Source: Ptiloglossa arizonensis (Eukaryota; Arthropoda; Insecta; Hymenoptera; Colletidae). From it: 64,000 nucleotides of DNA. The translations under genes and the position numbers were made by a program. This document shows, one piece after another, positions 21,888-34,065 of the stretch. Where the stretch lies: assembly GCF_051014685.1 (NCBI RefSeq), contig NC_135051.1, forward strand, positions 11,861,557 through 11,925,556. The letters are read 5' to 3'. Numbering within the stretch: position 1 is the first letter of the stretch; every line of letters begins with the position of its first letter. A model generated the notes under the pieces. The model ran no database searches, was not told the origin of the DNA, and saw nothing but the letters and a program-made list of their open reading frames with translations.

Positions 21888-22098
21888 TTAGGTTGTTCGG
21901 TAAGTTTTGACGTTTTTTCCATTGTAAAAAGATATTACGACACTTCAACTTTGAACTGTAAATGTACGAATAAGTCGACAAATCTACATGAAACTTCACA
22001 CATGTTCACCAAACAGTAATACCATTTTTAAAAAAATAAAACGACGAACCTAATAGCTCCATTTCTTGTCGAACGACAAAACCTATTCAGCAACCTAT
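21888..22098. mobile_element. mariner-type MITE
   Basis: A 211-bp element flanked by TA on both sides (21886-21887 and 22099-22100). The left end reads TTAGGTTGTTCGGTAAGTTT; the reverse complement of the right end reads ATAGGTTGCTGAATAGGTTT. About 20 of the first 28 bases match. It is far too short for a transposase, so it was moved by one encoded elsewhere. The 60-codon frame overlapping its left end is fortuitous. Confidence 0.75.
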
Positions 22099-24235
22099 TA
22101 TAGAGATATATAAAATATTTAGGATTTTCAATACGTAAACAGTATGATAGTATAACTTACTAGGACTTATTACACGACCAACAGTTGAAGCTATATTTGT
22201 TTTAAACTGCTTATATTCAAATTCGTTTATAAGATTTACAATTCGGTTTCTGTAGTTTTTATGGATTTCATTTGTAAACGTATTCTACGGATTTCCATCT
22301 ATTTGGTCATAATTGGTCATCATGATCATTTCTTGACTAACTACTAGGTCTGCCTCATATTACACAATATGAAATATTTAAAACGAAAATTGGAACAGTA
22401 ATAATTTACAACTTCACCTATAAGATGCATTTAGAGTTAATGAGAAAATATCTGCTAAAACTGGACAAAACTGGTAGTTTGACTTTATTTAAAGGTATTC
22501 TTGCAGGACTGTTTGTTAGTTCTCACTTTCTTTAACTGTATGTCCTTTTTCTACAAGAGACAGTCCTTCTTAAATCCATGACTCTCGGTTTACAGTAGTG
22601 TATTTTCGTATTGAGAACAGACCGTTGGTGCGACAGTTCATCGTATTAAGATTTACAATAATAAGATCTCGATTTAGGTTATGTCCTTGACCAGTCCCTA
22701 AAAGTTACTGACATTGAAGATAAGTAAGGGTGTCGTTGGTTTTAAAAATTTTAGATGCACTTCGACTCCAGAACGAAAATGCTATTTTTTTTTGTAGTGC
22801 TTGATAATTTAACATAATTAGTAAAAGAGTACAAGAGTATCTTGGTATACAACAGTGCTATAAATGGACACTTCTGAAAACGAATATACTTCTTACGGAT
22901 ATAGCTTGGGAGCTAGGTCAAATGGAGCACATATTTAAATGGATTTTTCTCATCGTTCCTGTGTCCTCAATTCACCGTTAAAGTTGGAGAAATTTACGAT
23001 ATCTGGCATTACAAATGTCTTTGTTGGGATTGAAAGAAAATATGCAATTAGATGATTCGACGAAAGAAAGAAATTTCATGGGATTAATTATAAAATTTAT
23101 TTCCAAGCTGGGGGGATTTTTTCAATATCTATCACTGAAATTTTTGTTACTTTATCCGAAATGTAAATTGAATAAACAACGATGCCTTCCTTGTTATAGG
23201 AAGCAAGTCCAATATACTCGTATAACTGTTATCCAGATTACATCACGTTAATTATTAGTAGCAACGAATATAGTTATATAAGAATAATTCTTTCTTTGAA
23301 AATACGTAATTAATGTGGTGTCTTTTAAATAAAATTATTATAATATAAATCCTTCATAATAATTGTAAATAATGAACTTTAAATTGAATCTTATAACGTA
23401 AAAGAAAAACATACTCTAAAGTTTCTCAATTGAGAGGAAACCATTTCTCTTTTCATGAACAATGCATGTTTTCATAAAGATATTGATGGATAAATATATG
23501 TTAAATGACTTTTACATCGTGTTTGAAATGATTACTATTATAAAAAGCCACCTAGTCGCAATACGGTATCTAGCAGTACGTTAATTTTTACCTGAAAAGC
23601 ATAAACACACGAAGGGGAGAGAGAGAGAAAACGGGCACGGAATAGTAAATGAAGTATTATTCACACGGAAGAAGTTGTCCGCTGTTCTAAAAGCTAAAAT
23701 GTCATAGGGGAATGGGGAATTGTCTACTCACATCAGTCAGGCTGCTACGTCCTTACTCAGACACATTGTCACATTGGTTAAGTTGGGCACGTATAAAGCC
23801 TATCACGTGACGAGGAACACGAACAAAACAAAACACGACAAAATGAAATATAAACGACAAAATGAAATGTAATGATAGAGTTCGAGAAATAAATTTCTTC
23901 AACGTAGTAAGGAATGGTTAGAGAAAGATATCTCATACTTCGATACCGTATTAATTGAAATCCTATTTTCAAGTTCAACAAATGTTACAGTGAGGCCGAA
24001 ATCATTTGTTAGTCAACCTTCTAAAGTAAAAAAATACATTGAACCAGATCATAGTAGATAACTTCTCTTTAAAAGAATTGCTGAATGCTACGAAAATGAA
24101 CCTTCAAAAACATCAAATGGCTACAAAGGTACACACTCTTCAACTTGTACAAGATAACACGTATAATCAAGATATTGTAATACAGTAAAGAAAACTCTTA
24201 GCTGATTTACTACCATGAAACTTTCGGAATTTCAG
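22099..24235. other. Stretch without firm gene
   Basis: Mostly AT-rich. Around 22915-23190 (+) the reading DIAWELGQMEHIFKWIFLIV and, after a break, a frame of 78 codons vaguely recall a membrane protein; see findings. A short GA microsatellite lies near 23615-23630. Confidence 0.35.
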
Positions 24236-24444
24236 TACAAATCACTTTGCTGTGCAATAAAAATACGAAGAGTCCGACCAAATCCATGTGTTTCAAGTCT
24301 CACGAAGGCTGTCCTGCTAAAAGCATGCACTCTGTTTTAGAGCTGCTTATCAGAAAATGCAACAGTCAGAAAACGACTAACTATGTTAAATCTCACCTTC
24401 CAATGTTAAAATCGAACCCGTTAGTACACTTCAATGCGAGACAG
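24236..24444 (+). CDS. Candidate internal exon, product unknown
   Basis: The segment is bounded by an acceptor (TTTCGGAATTTCAG, ending 24235) and a donor (ACAG followed by GTAGTG at 24445). After two bases it reads 69 codons without a stop, with several Cys, Lys and Ser (for example KSMCFKSHEGCPAKSMHS) and ending HFNARQ. Entry phase 1 would fit the exon ending at 6424, though 18 kb of intron separates them. No family is recognised. Chance pairs of splice sites around a 200-bp frame are not rare, so confidence is low. Confidence 0.22.
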
Positions 24445-24565
24445 GTAGTGATTTCTATCTTAAATCGAGGAATGTGAATAATTTACGCTCTTCATTAGCA
24501 TTGGTAACACAGCCATGAAGATATAATGAAAAATACAAGAAGTGTAAATTTGATTGGAAACTTAC

Positions 24566-24826
24566 TCAGTTCGACGTGGAATCAGAGTCGTTTTCGCCTC
24601 GAGTTGACAAATTTCTTGCTCCTAAGAAATCAACATTGTTCGAGTCAGGTTTTATAAGATCTTTGAGATTCTTCCACTCCCACTTGTTGCGCAGTTTCTT
24701 TGACAACGTAAATATGCTGTGTTGCTGACGGACACAATGGTGGGAATTACTTTGCGCCTTAAATCCGGGATAAAAGTTCCTGACGCAATAAGTTTGGCTA
24801 TCTGAGAAAAGTCCTTCGTTTTTCAT
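24566..24826 (-). CDS. Candidate coding segment, product unknown
   Basis: On the minus strand a frame of 86 codons begins MKNEGLFSDSQTYC and ends GENDSDSTSN. The stop TGA is followed at once by GTAAGT, a consensus donor. The frame contains LRNKWEWKNLKDLIKPD, a polar, balanced composition unlike the AT-driven chance frames nearby. The donor touching the stop is odd. Either the true reading frame at the donor differs (an alternative frame begins after TTTCTTAG near 24624), or the donor is fortuitous. No family is recognised. Confidence 0.25.
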   Translation of the reverse strand: MKNEGLFSDSQTYCVRNFYPGFKAQSNSHHCVRQQHSIFTLSKKLRNKWEWKNLKDLIKPDSNNVDFLGARNLSTRGENDSDSTSN

Positions 24827-27800
24827 ACGCTACACATACTCACACACGAGAAACACGTGCAAATGCGCATTTAAGCACGTTTTATCATTCAGAGTACAGT
24901 TCTACGGATGTACGTAGAGCAATTTCTACTTGGATATATGAAGTGCGCGAAATCCTTTATACGCACGAGATTGGATTTCGATCATTAATGAAAATTGAAG
25001 CTTTTTGATTATTTTAACACATGTTCATGATAATAATACTAAATACTACTCACTAATACTAAAGTTTCCGACACTTCACGAGCCCAGATACAACCCCCCT
25101 TGAACTATTATTTATTATATATGTAATACGTTATTATGGCTGGTTTCTGCAGATATATACACTTTTATACGAGGTGATATTTGGATTTATTTTTTCCTGA
25201 AAAATCTCGTTCATCCATTGGTGATAATTTTTATTAAAATATGATTACAAGTATAAAAATTACAGTATTTATTAGTGGTTATTCATCCTGCCTCCGTTCC
25301 TTATCGTTTTTGTTGTGAGTTACCTATCTCATTCATGTTTAAACAATACATGCAAGAACCAGCTTCAGTCATAGATCAAAATGGTTGATTCCTGGAGCAA
25401 ACATACTACTCAATGATGAAATTGAATATCTTGTAACTACGTAATAGTAAACGATTAGTGAATGATTAGTGGGTGAAATATTTTAAATAAATGTCTTTAT
25501 TAAAGAAAATAAATATAGTTATATATGGCGTTTTAGCAACTTCTTTAATGAAAAGATTTTGTGAACTAATCATTTTACGATCATTTTAATGTAGAATAGT
25601 ACGAGGATTTAATCTATGTAAAAAAATATACGTTTCCTTTTTAAAAACTTGTGCATAATATGTTCGTGCATCATACTTGCGAAAAAATATGGCTTTGAAA
25701 ATGTAATCCTCTTTGAACCATTCATCTTTTTTTTTTAACATTATTTCTAAGTGCAATCTGAGTAAAATATATAGGTTTCGACCCTGTGTATGGTATGATT
25801 GCATATTTTTTAATTTATTTTTGTCCAAATACGTAGATTAAAACGTACAGTAGAACACGACTTGATAGCAATTTCTTTACATTTAGTTTCTGAATTTTCT
25901 CTCTCGTATCAAAAAACACCAATAAAAACGAATTTTATTTTTCTAACACTATTTAGTTTTCAATTTTAATTTATAATTCCTCTTTCAACAAAGTTTTACT
26001 ATTGACCCGAACAATTTTGTCATATTTCCATCGACACCGGTGATATTTACATAGGTGTAGAACATAGACAAATGTTCGTGTATAATCTTTGTTACAGGGT
26101 AATAAAGATGTCATAAGTTTCAACCAAGAATCATGTATTATAAGAAACCGTGTCTTTTGCTCTTAACTTTGAGCTTCATAGATTTATGAGTACAAGTTCA
26201 TGATAAATTTCATATTATACAAATATTCTATTATCGTATTGAAAACTTGAAATTTCCACGATTAATCAATTTCACAACAAAAATTTGTCGTACATCTAGC
26301 TATCCCATTTATCTACATTTCATAGAGTTATTACAAAAATTGATTTGGAAAAGTCGAAAATGAATATTTAAAAAGAAATTGAACATCATTAGCTGGCAAC
26401 GTACCTACCAGTTTATTAGTCGATAATTGTTCGAGCTGAATACTGAAAAGAAAGAAAGAATAAAAACATAATCAATTAAGTCGTAACGAGGAACATGACA
26501 AATTTCCTGTATTTTATCTTTTAAGAAGACTTATAACAAAGGATAGGATAGTATCATAAAGACTTCAAAACCTTAACCTATAAAATAATATAAGACCGCA
26601 ATAACGGCGTTTAACTGGTACATATTAAACAACAGAGTACTGTGCGCTACTATCGCGAAAGTGTTATGGGCAATTCAGCATAAATATATTAACACACAGG
26701 GGAAACAAAAAATGTAAATTTTAATATGAAAAATTCATGCTGACGTGTTTTTTTTTTTGCACGAGGGTATTCATTGTGCTATTAATCTGTCTTGTTTACT
26801 AAAGTGCGTCGCAACGTACACCCCACATATTACTAGAAAAAATGAACTTTTAAGCAAATATTATCCATTTTAATGAAGTCCGTTGGAAATTGAAAAATTT
26901 TAACTACGAAGTTTATGCATTTAGGAAATTATTTAAGGCATCGCAGATTAAACAATGTTATGAGTATTTTCTTTTTGTGAATTGTTCGAAAAAATTTTTC
27001 CTAATACTTCAATATGAAAATCACCATTGATTAAACTAATAAACGACGATGGTATGCTTGGTTCTTGTATTTACTTACTCAAATGTACGTGATGAGTATT
27101 TTTTTTTATATGTTAAAATTTGTTGACTAATACAAGTTATCCTCAAATAACACAAAACTATTACAACATGTTTTCGCTCCAAGAAAATCAAAAGATTCGC
27201 AGCATGTCTGCAACGCTTTTAAATTAGACTTTAAAGATCACATAAAATGATATACACTTAGCTGAACAATCAGAATCTGATTTCGTAAATACAGATTCTT
27301 GCACAGAAAGAAACACAGCATTCGAGAGAGAATCGTAGAAATTCATTACTCCATACCATAAAATAATGTATAATATTATATACAAAAGACTTAAAAAAAA
27401 GTAAACAGGTGAAAATGCCTAATTTTGTGTGCTTTGTTCCATACAATACGATTTCGCGTAACACGGCATACTCTCAGAACCTAATTACCGTTATATACGG
27501 GAATTAGCTACATATGATTCATTACTAAAAGCTGTCAAGTAATTATACCCGAGCAATTAGTTTCAACTTTCATGCCATTAATTCAAATACTGCGGATCCT
27601 TATGTTGCGTCGTTAACCCTCAGTGAAGTGCATAGATATTTGATCCACTTTACTGGGAAATTTCTTGAGCTAATATCATTCTTATAGGCATTACAAAATA
27701 TAAATTCGACAGTCAAAGCTACAACTATAATTGTGTCCAGTATTTGCTCAAGCGAAAGCGAGATCCCAAAGCTGCATGTGTAAATCAGCGCGTGTAATTG

Positions 27801-27833
27801 TCTCCTTTCTCTTCTCATTGTTTTAGATGCTAG
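24827..27833. other. Stretch without recognisable gene
   Basis: AT-rich DNA. Minus frames at 25586-25828, 27270-27464 and 27600-27818 have no domain or splice context. Nothing structured was found. Confidence 0.4.
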
Positions 27834-28140
27834 TACTGTAGAAGCACAAGAAGTTGACCGGGGTCCTTAAGCTAAATCGACACAATGGAAAGTTATAACG
27901 TGACAGCGACGTCTGGACATGATACACTGTTACTATTAGTTAAATTGTGAAAAGACATTTTGCATTTCACTTTGTAGTGTTTTGTATCATTCTCGTTCCT
28001 CGTCAAGCGGTGAACTTCTACACTCGCCTAATTCAACCAATAGTAACAATGTGACTGCATAGAATGATACGAGTGGACCTCTTTCTCCTGTATCATTTTA
28101 ACTTATTAGACTTCGGTCAACTTCGTGTAGGCATACGGTA
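27834..28140. mobile_element. Foldback MITE with long imperfect inverted repeats
   Basis: About 307 bp. The left arm contains GAAGTTGACCGGGGTC and TGTTACTATTAGTTAAATT. The reverse complement of the right arm contains GAAGTTGACCGAAGTC and TGTTACTATTGGTTGAATT in the same order and spacing, so arms of about 110 bp can pair. The outermost bases may be TACTGTA at left and TACGGTA at right. There is no coding capacity. The superfamily and target duplication cannot be set with confidence. Confidence 0.7.
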
Positions 28141-28341
28141 CGTATTAATCCTACGATTGCTCACCACCTGCCATGTTTCATTGTGTCAGTTGACTTACAG
28201 CTGTAACTAACCAATTTTCTTTTGCCTTTGACTCTCGAGGGCATCAGCTACCCACCTCCAAATCTGCTAAAAGTTTTTCTTCCCATCCACTTCACCAAGG
28301 GCATTCACTAGTAGATCTCACTCTCGTTTGAGCTATGCACA

Positions 28342-28967
28342 CAGTGGCTCAAAAAAGTATTTGCACGGTATATTATAAGGAAATTCTTCTTATCTGTAAG
28401 TCTGATTTTAATAAAAATTTATGTGCACGTAGAACACGATGGTGCACACATTGAACAATCTTTTGTCCACAGAGAATTACTTCAAGAAGGTAAAATTAAG
28501 TCTCGAAGATTTTAATTTTTTTTTTTATTTTTTTAATGCATCTTTTTTGAGGATTTTTTGTAACAGAATGACAGAGCACTAAGTGCTGAACGTTTCTCAT
28601 ATGAAAAGCTTTGTTCTATTTCGCACTAACACGAAGTTGTATTTAAAAAATAGTAGAAAGCTTGCAATGACTTTCATTTTCTTTATAATTTCGTAATCGT
28701 GCGAGATACAACAAAAATTTTCTCACAAAAAATGTTCAGTTTTTAGTTCTTTATCGGTCTAATGTAAACGAATTTCAGAAAAAAATTGTATTATATTGAA
28801 TTTTCGAGTCTTGATTTTATCCGCTCGAAAACATTTATTCGGCAAACAAATTATGTTATATGTGGCCCAGTATGCTTTACATGTACATAAATTTTCATTA
28901 AAAACAGACTTGTAGGTTAGAGGAATTTTCTTATTACATAACGTACGAATACTTTTTTCAGTCACTG
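28342..28967. mobile_element. Tc1-type non-autonomous element, 626 bp
   Basis: The left end reads CAGTGGCTCAAAAAAGTATT; the reverse complement of the right end reads CAGTGACTGAAAAAAGTATT. The match extends to about 45 bp (roughly 37 identical). TA follows the right end (28968-28969); the left flank has CA where TA is expected. CAGTG ends and TA targets are Tc1-like. I recognise no transposase in it. The 68-codon minus frame that starts in the right repeat has no match that I know. Confidence 0.8.
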
Positions 28968-31539
28968 TACCTAAAAGTCAAGGTAACTAAAGTCACACGT
29001 GCTCGAGTCTTACTAGTAGAATACGTGGAGCTTGCATGTACAGTGTACACGAATACATTCGAACGCTTTTCAATGTATAGATTGACGTTGGCGAGCAACA
29101 AATGGCCATAGGATATTGTTCAGTAATAAAGTTGTCGCATACAATTTATTACTTCACGTGTACAACAGATACATCAGAGCCTAGCGATTCCTAAATGTTT
29201 CTAATTCCAAATAGCATAAATCCAAAGAATCGAACCAAATATTTCTCTCTAGAACGATGTAGCTTCTTTATACATAATTTTATTACTCCGAGCACGCGCA
29301 TGGTTGCGGATAAAATGCCGTAACTTAGGAAATACCTGATTCCTGCAGGCAGAGTCGTGACTGGGGGATGGGGGCCTACCCTTGAGAACTAGCAAGCGCT
29401 CTTAAAAGTGAACAAAATTCAATAAACTACTTTAGTACATTATTCAATGCATAATAAAAAATGTTGTTACACGACGTTACTGTAGAGGTACGATGTAGTG
29501 TCATCTATTGTACAACAAAATAATAAAAGTCTTGCAAAATATCTAACCCCAATGCGACTAATTGTACTTTGAAATAAAAATGTTTCGTCAACAACAATTA
29601 TTACACAATTATTAAACGTATATCGTAAATATATCGTACATATTCTGGTGTATTAAATATGTTTATACGTGTACATAGTTTAAATGAAATACACAAAATA
29701 TTGATTAAATATTTCGGAGCTCCCTATTTAGTAAATGCTAATTTATTATAAACTTTTACTATGGTGAAACTATTGACTGAACATCTGTTTGTTATTTCAT
29801 AGTAATACATGCGACGAATCGTAAATAGGTTAGCCGTATATTAATCTAATCGCAAATTCTGCTCATTATATCACACTGTTTTAGTAGCGTCATCTGGTGT
29901 TTCGGCCACACGACCACTGGAAGCATTCAGTGATGAAGAAGGAGGTAACATACCTTAAATTATTGATACTTTACACGACATGAATCATCGTTATTTACCG
30001 TGTATAAGTCGTTCTCAGTTTTGGCATAAACAAATGACGATGTATAGTACGCAATTCCAAGAGATATGATATATTTCAATATGACGAATATCTTACAATG
30101 TATGGCTGTAATTTAAATTATCTCGTAAACCACAATTAGTGAGAATGTAGCGAGATCATAAATTGCACATACGCACAATAGCAGTAGTACACGTATCGAA
30201 ATGTCTTACGTCAAAGTAATCACGCAACACTGATTCAAACAATGATTTGAATTATGATGAGTCGTAACGTAAAGTTAACGTATAAAAATATAATTTAACG
30301 ATCATTAAATGTTAACAACTGAATGGACAAGTATTTCAAACTGTTTAAAATCGGAAAGTTAATGAAACAAATTTTCGTGAAATCCGGTGTTAGGTAATCT
30401 TCGTGAAATTTTCGTGAAATCGGAAGAAACTGGTGTTAGGTAATCTTAAAATGCATCATACTCTTCACAAGGATTAACAAGAGCTATGATCGGAGTTAAT
30501 CGAAATATAAATAAATTAAGAAAATCAAAATTACCGTTTGCATGCTATTATTGAAAATTTTGAAAGTTTTTGAAACACCACGATGATTACAAAGATATCT
30601 CATCTACACCAGTGAAGATCAATTAAGTGAACTGGCAGTTGAAATAAATAAAATATAATATAATAATATTCGATTAAAATCGAATAACGGGGGTCGTTTA
30701 TTGAAATTATGCATCGCTGGTAAAATGTTTCAAAGGGTTAATGGATGATTTAATTACTTAATTAGTTCACAATTTGATTACGGTGATCCACACGTTTAGT
30801 TTTATGTATTAATATTACCTGTATTACGAAAATAACTGGAAAATATAACTTTTAAAGAATACAAAACCAATTACAAAAAGTGTACATTCAAAAACAGAAG
30901 GAACTACATTCTCTAATACGAGAGCTTAAGAGATTTTACCTGGAGAGATAAATTTTTTATACTATTTATATCTTAATAAGGTGTATCTTGAGAATAAAGT
31001 CAAATAATAACATTAATTTGTCGGGTATACATGTTATTGATTACAATAATAAATGAATTTTAACTTGATTACAAAAAAAATCAAGTTTGAACTTTTACAA
31101 ATTTATGAACCACCAACAAATCTATCTCCATCAATTGTTAATAAATAACAAATGACGATATCTCCTGTTGTTTAGTCTCCCAAATTATCAGTGACAGCAA
31201 CATAATTTCTGTTTCATTTTTTAGAGCTCAGTAGAACCCTTTATGTCATGGGTGTGGCATCAGTGTCTCGTCGCCTAATATAGAAATGGAATTCGTCTCG
31301 TGTTTCAAACTCAATCGGAACATAAATTTTGTCGAACTTGGTTAGGGTCTTTTCAAACCAAGTAACATTAATATTCAAACAGTTTTAAATATTTTGTACC
31401 ATTAAAGAATCGATAATCTAAGACTCTGTCTGATCGGCCTAATCTATCGTCAAACTGCCTGATCAGAAACAATGTACGCATATTGTTAGACGTCGATACG
31501 TATTAATTCTATTGTGACCGCGACAAGTGACCAGTCTAC
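28968..31539. other. Stretch without recognisable gene
   Basis: AT-rich. The only structure seen is a local duplication at 30370-30450, listed separately. Confidence 0.4.
30368..30448 (+). repeat. Short local tandem duplication
   Basis: TTTTCGTGAAATC followed by GGTGTTAGGTAATCTT occurs twice in a row. The GGTGTTAGGTAATCTT blocks start about 48 bp apart, with a small insertion in the second unit. Confidence 0.7.
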
Positions 31540-32350
31540 TACCAGTAAACAATAGCAACCCTTAGCAGCGAAGCGTACGAGCTATCGTTTCGATCTGACG
31601 GTACCTGCCATTTGATTTCCACCTGCGTTCAGCGGTTAATCCGTTAAGGGGGTTAGTTTCACGGGAAACGATCGTTCGCGCAGAAACGCTTGGTCAGGAA
31701 ATACGTGCGTGCGATATTAAACGGTCGGCTGGTGTGCTCTAGAAGCCTCGACGTATAAATTGTCTCTCGTTCCAACCAACAAACTCCGTCACCCTTCGTA
31801 AAACGCAAACGAAACAGCCTACACGATTACGATCGGTCTCCTTCTCGATAGCTCGTTGTTTCGCGACGCTGCGTTTCATTACCCGTCGGCTAAAACTCCA
31901 CCATTTTGCAACGGAATGGCTCTTCACCGTACAACAGACCCGCGTATCCAGGCACGATCCACCGGTTTATAGCTAAATAAATTCTGAGTTGCGCCAGTTT
32001 ATACGAGCGAAAGTGTCCGTGTCTCGACTTGGATTATTCACGGTTCCATCGTTCTTTCCTTTTTCTTGTTTCCTTTTTCTCCTCTCGTTTTTTCTCTTCC
32101 CCTCTCCCTTCACCTTCCACCTTTTATCTTTCTTTTTGTTACCCTTCTTACTCTTGCAATATTTCTCTACTTACAATAAACATGCTTTTCGAATTTCGCT
32201 ACGGATATCTGTCGAGTATCGCTATATTTGCGAGGAACGATCGAACATCGTTTCCACGGAAACATTTCTCGATGCTAAAGTGTAAAGCCCAGCGAGTTTC
32301 TGAAAAGAACTCTTAGGAACGGAGTATCGGTTTTACAGATGAATAGAAAT
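31540..32350. promoter_or_regulatory. CpG-rich island, likely promoter or 5' UTR of an unplaced gene
   Basis: About 800 bp with frequent CpG and GC well above the flanks. They include ACGATCGTTCGCGCAG near 31667 and TTTCGCGACGCTGCG near 31859. No element family is recognised, which favours host regulatory DNA. It contains a long C/T tract (listed separately). The 62-codon minus frame and the 98- and 95-codon plus frames lack domains. The direction of any transcript is not clear. Confidence 0.35.
32040..32175 (+). repeat. Polypyrimidine tract, about 135 bp
   Basis: Nearly continuous C/T (for example CTTTCCTTTTTCTTGTTTCC and CTCTTCCCCTCTCCCTTCAC). It causes two overlapping plus frames rich in Phe, Ser and Leu. 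Such tracts can form triplex DNA or act as splicing or GAGA-type sites. Confidence 0.8.
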
Positions 32351-34065
32351 ATAAAGGCCATTTTGTAGCGTGGCTGGAACAATGAAATTGTTGGGAAAAC
32401 AAGAGCAAAGGCGGATATAGTTCTAGGGATGCTTGCAGTGGCGCGACTTCTATGAGATCGCGTTGCTCACAATACAAGTAAATTACTGCACGTGTGTAAG
32501 TAGCTTTCAGACCTTCTGGGCTTTTACGTTCACGGATAACACGATAGGAACTTGCAGGATATGCCGCGTGGTATCAACTGTAAATGTTGCATCAGAAAAG
32601 TGGAGCTAACTTTCAATATAAGCTATTATACATTAAAAAGAGAAACATTTTTATTCATTCTATGTCGCATTTAACAATAAACGTGTTGCAAATAAATATC
32701 AATCATTGAACTATCCACGTTTTGAGACCTCTTTAGGAGTCCGTGGTTTGTTAGATACAATAGAAAAGTAATTTTTCCCCTATAACAAACCGTTTTTTGT
32801 TTCAAAACTGTATAATAATTATTATTCACTTAGTAGATACGCCGCTCTTTGTCTTTCTGCGTCCCAGTGTTCGATTTAAGAATACATATATATTCAGAAG
32901 TTTGTTCATATATAATATTTCCACACTCTAGGAAGTATGAGTGTATCTTCTTTCTACGTGAACTTCAAAATGTCAACATTTTGGCATATTTTGAAGTATC
33001 TGTCTTCAATTCTGTCAAATCATCCCACAAACAATTTGAACAAATTTTGGAGTTCTAGTGATTATTAAGTTTTGGTATTCCAATTTCTGATCTTTCTATC
33101 ATATTTTTAATTTTCTTGGTTTGCTACCAGTTTTATAACAGACATTTCCATGAATGCTAATTTTGTTAAGTATTTCATAATCGTAGTAATTTTATAATAA
33201 CAGTAACTGACTACCATTTAGGAAGTAAACTTACTTCTTAACAACAAATATTGCAAGTTATTTTCAGTTTGAATGGAGATTTTAAAATTTTCAAAAGAAG
33301 TAACTGAATGTATGTATGATGTTAAGGGCAAACAAATGTTTCAATATGTGGTCAATGGACACTTATAGTACTTTTGTTCGTCGTAGTAATCGGTTACAGG
33401 AGCAATATCGTTATTCCAGCAGCACAATTAGGAAGACATCTCAGCATGAGTGAAAACCAGATCCAATTTTGTCGTGTATATTGGAACTTTCACCGCAGCT
33501 ATTGGAAAATATAATACTTCGTCAAGGACAGAACGTATAGTGGATGTTCTATTTAAAATGTTCCACCTTGTATTCTCCTATTATTTTTATGAAAAGAATA
33601 GTACACACACGAATGATTAATTCAATCATTTAATTACTTTAACTTAACGAGTTAAAAATATATTCAAGATCTCACGTCTGGCTCAATACGTTGGCACGGA
33701 ATTTCCTTTTTATCCGCAAAATACAAATTTTACGAATGTTCTGTCTTTGATGTCTTTCTTCCTTATCAGAATTATAACCATTATTTTGGTTTGAATGAAT
33801 TGTTAAAGAAAAGAACGTAAAAGCGTGTAATTAGATACAGAAGAAGATTAAAGAATTGGAAAAAGTAATTATTACATCATTTATAATACCATAACAAATG
33901 TTCAGGGAATGACGATATTAAAGCGATATTGTGTAAATTTTTAACCATACGTTCTTCTTTTCTTTTGTATTGAGATATACTTATTGCATCGAAGAATGCA
34001 ATAATGCTGCATATTCTGGGACCAGATACCACAAATATTCACCAAATTTATGTAGGTCTACGTGA
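32351..34065. other. Stretch without recognisable gene
   Basis: AT-rich DNA with a 69-codon plus frame (32849-33058) that has no supporting features. Nothing structured was found. Confidence 0.4.
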
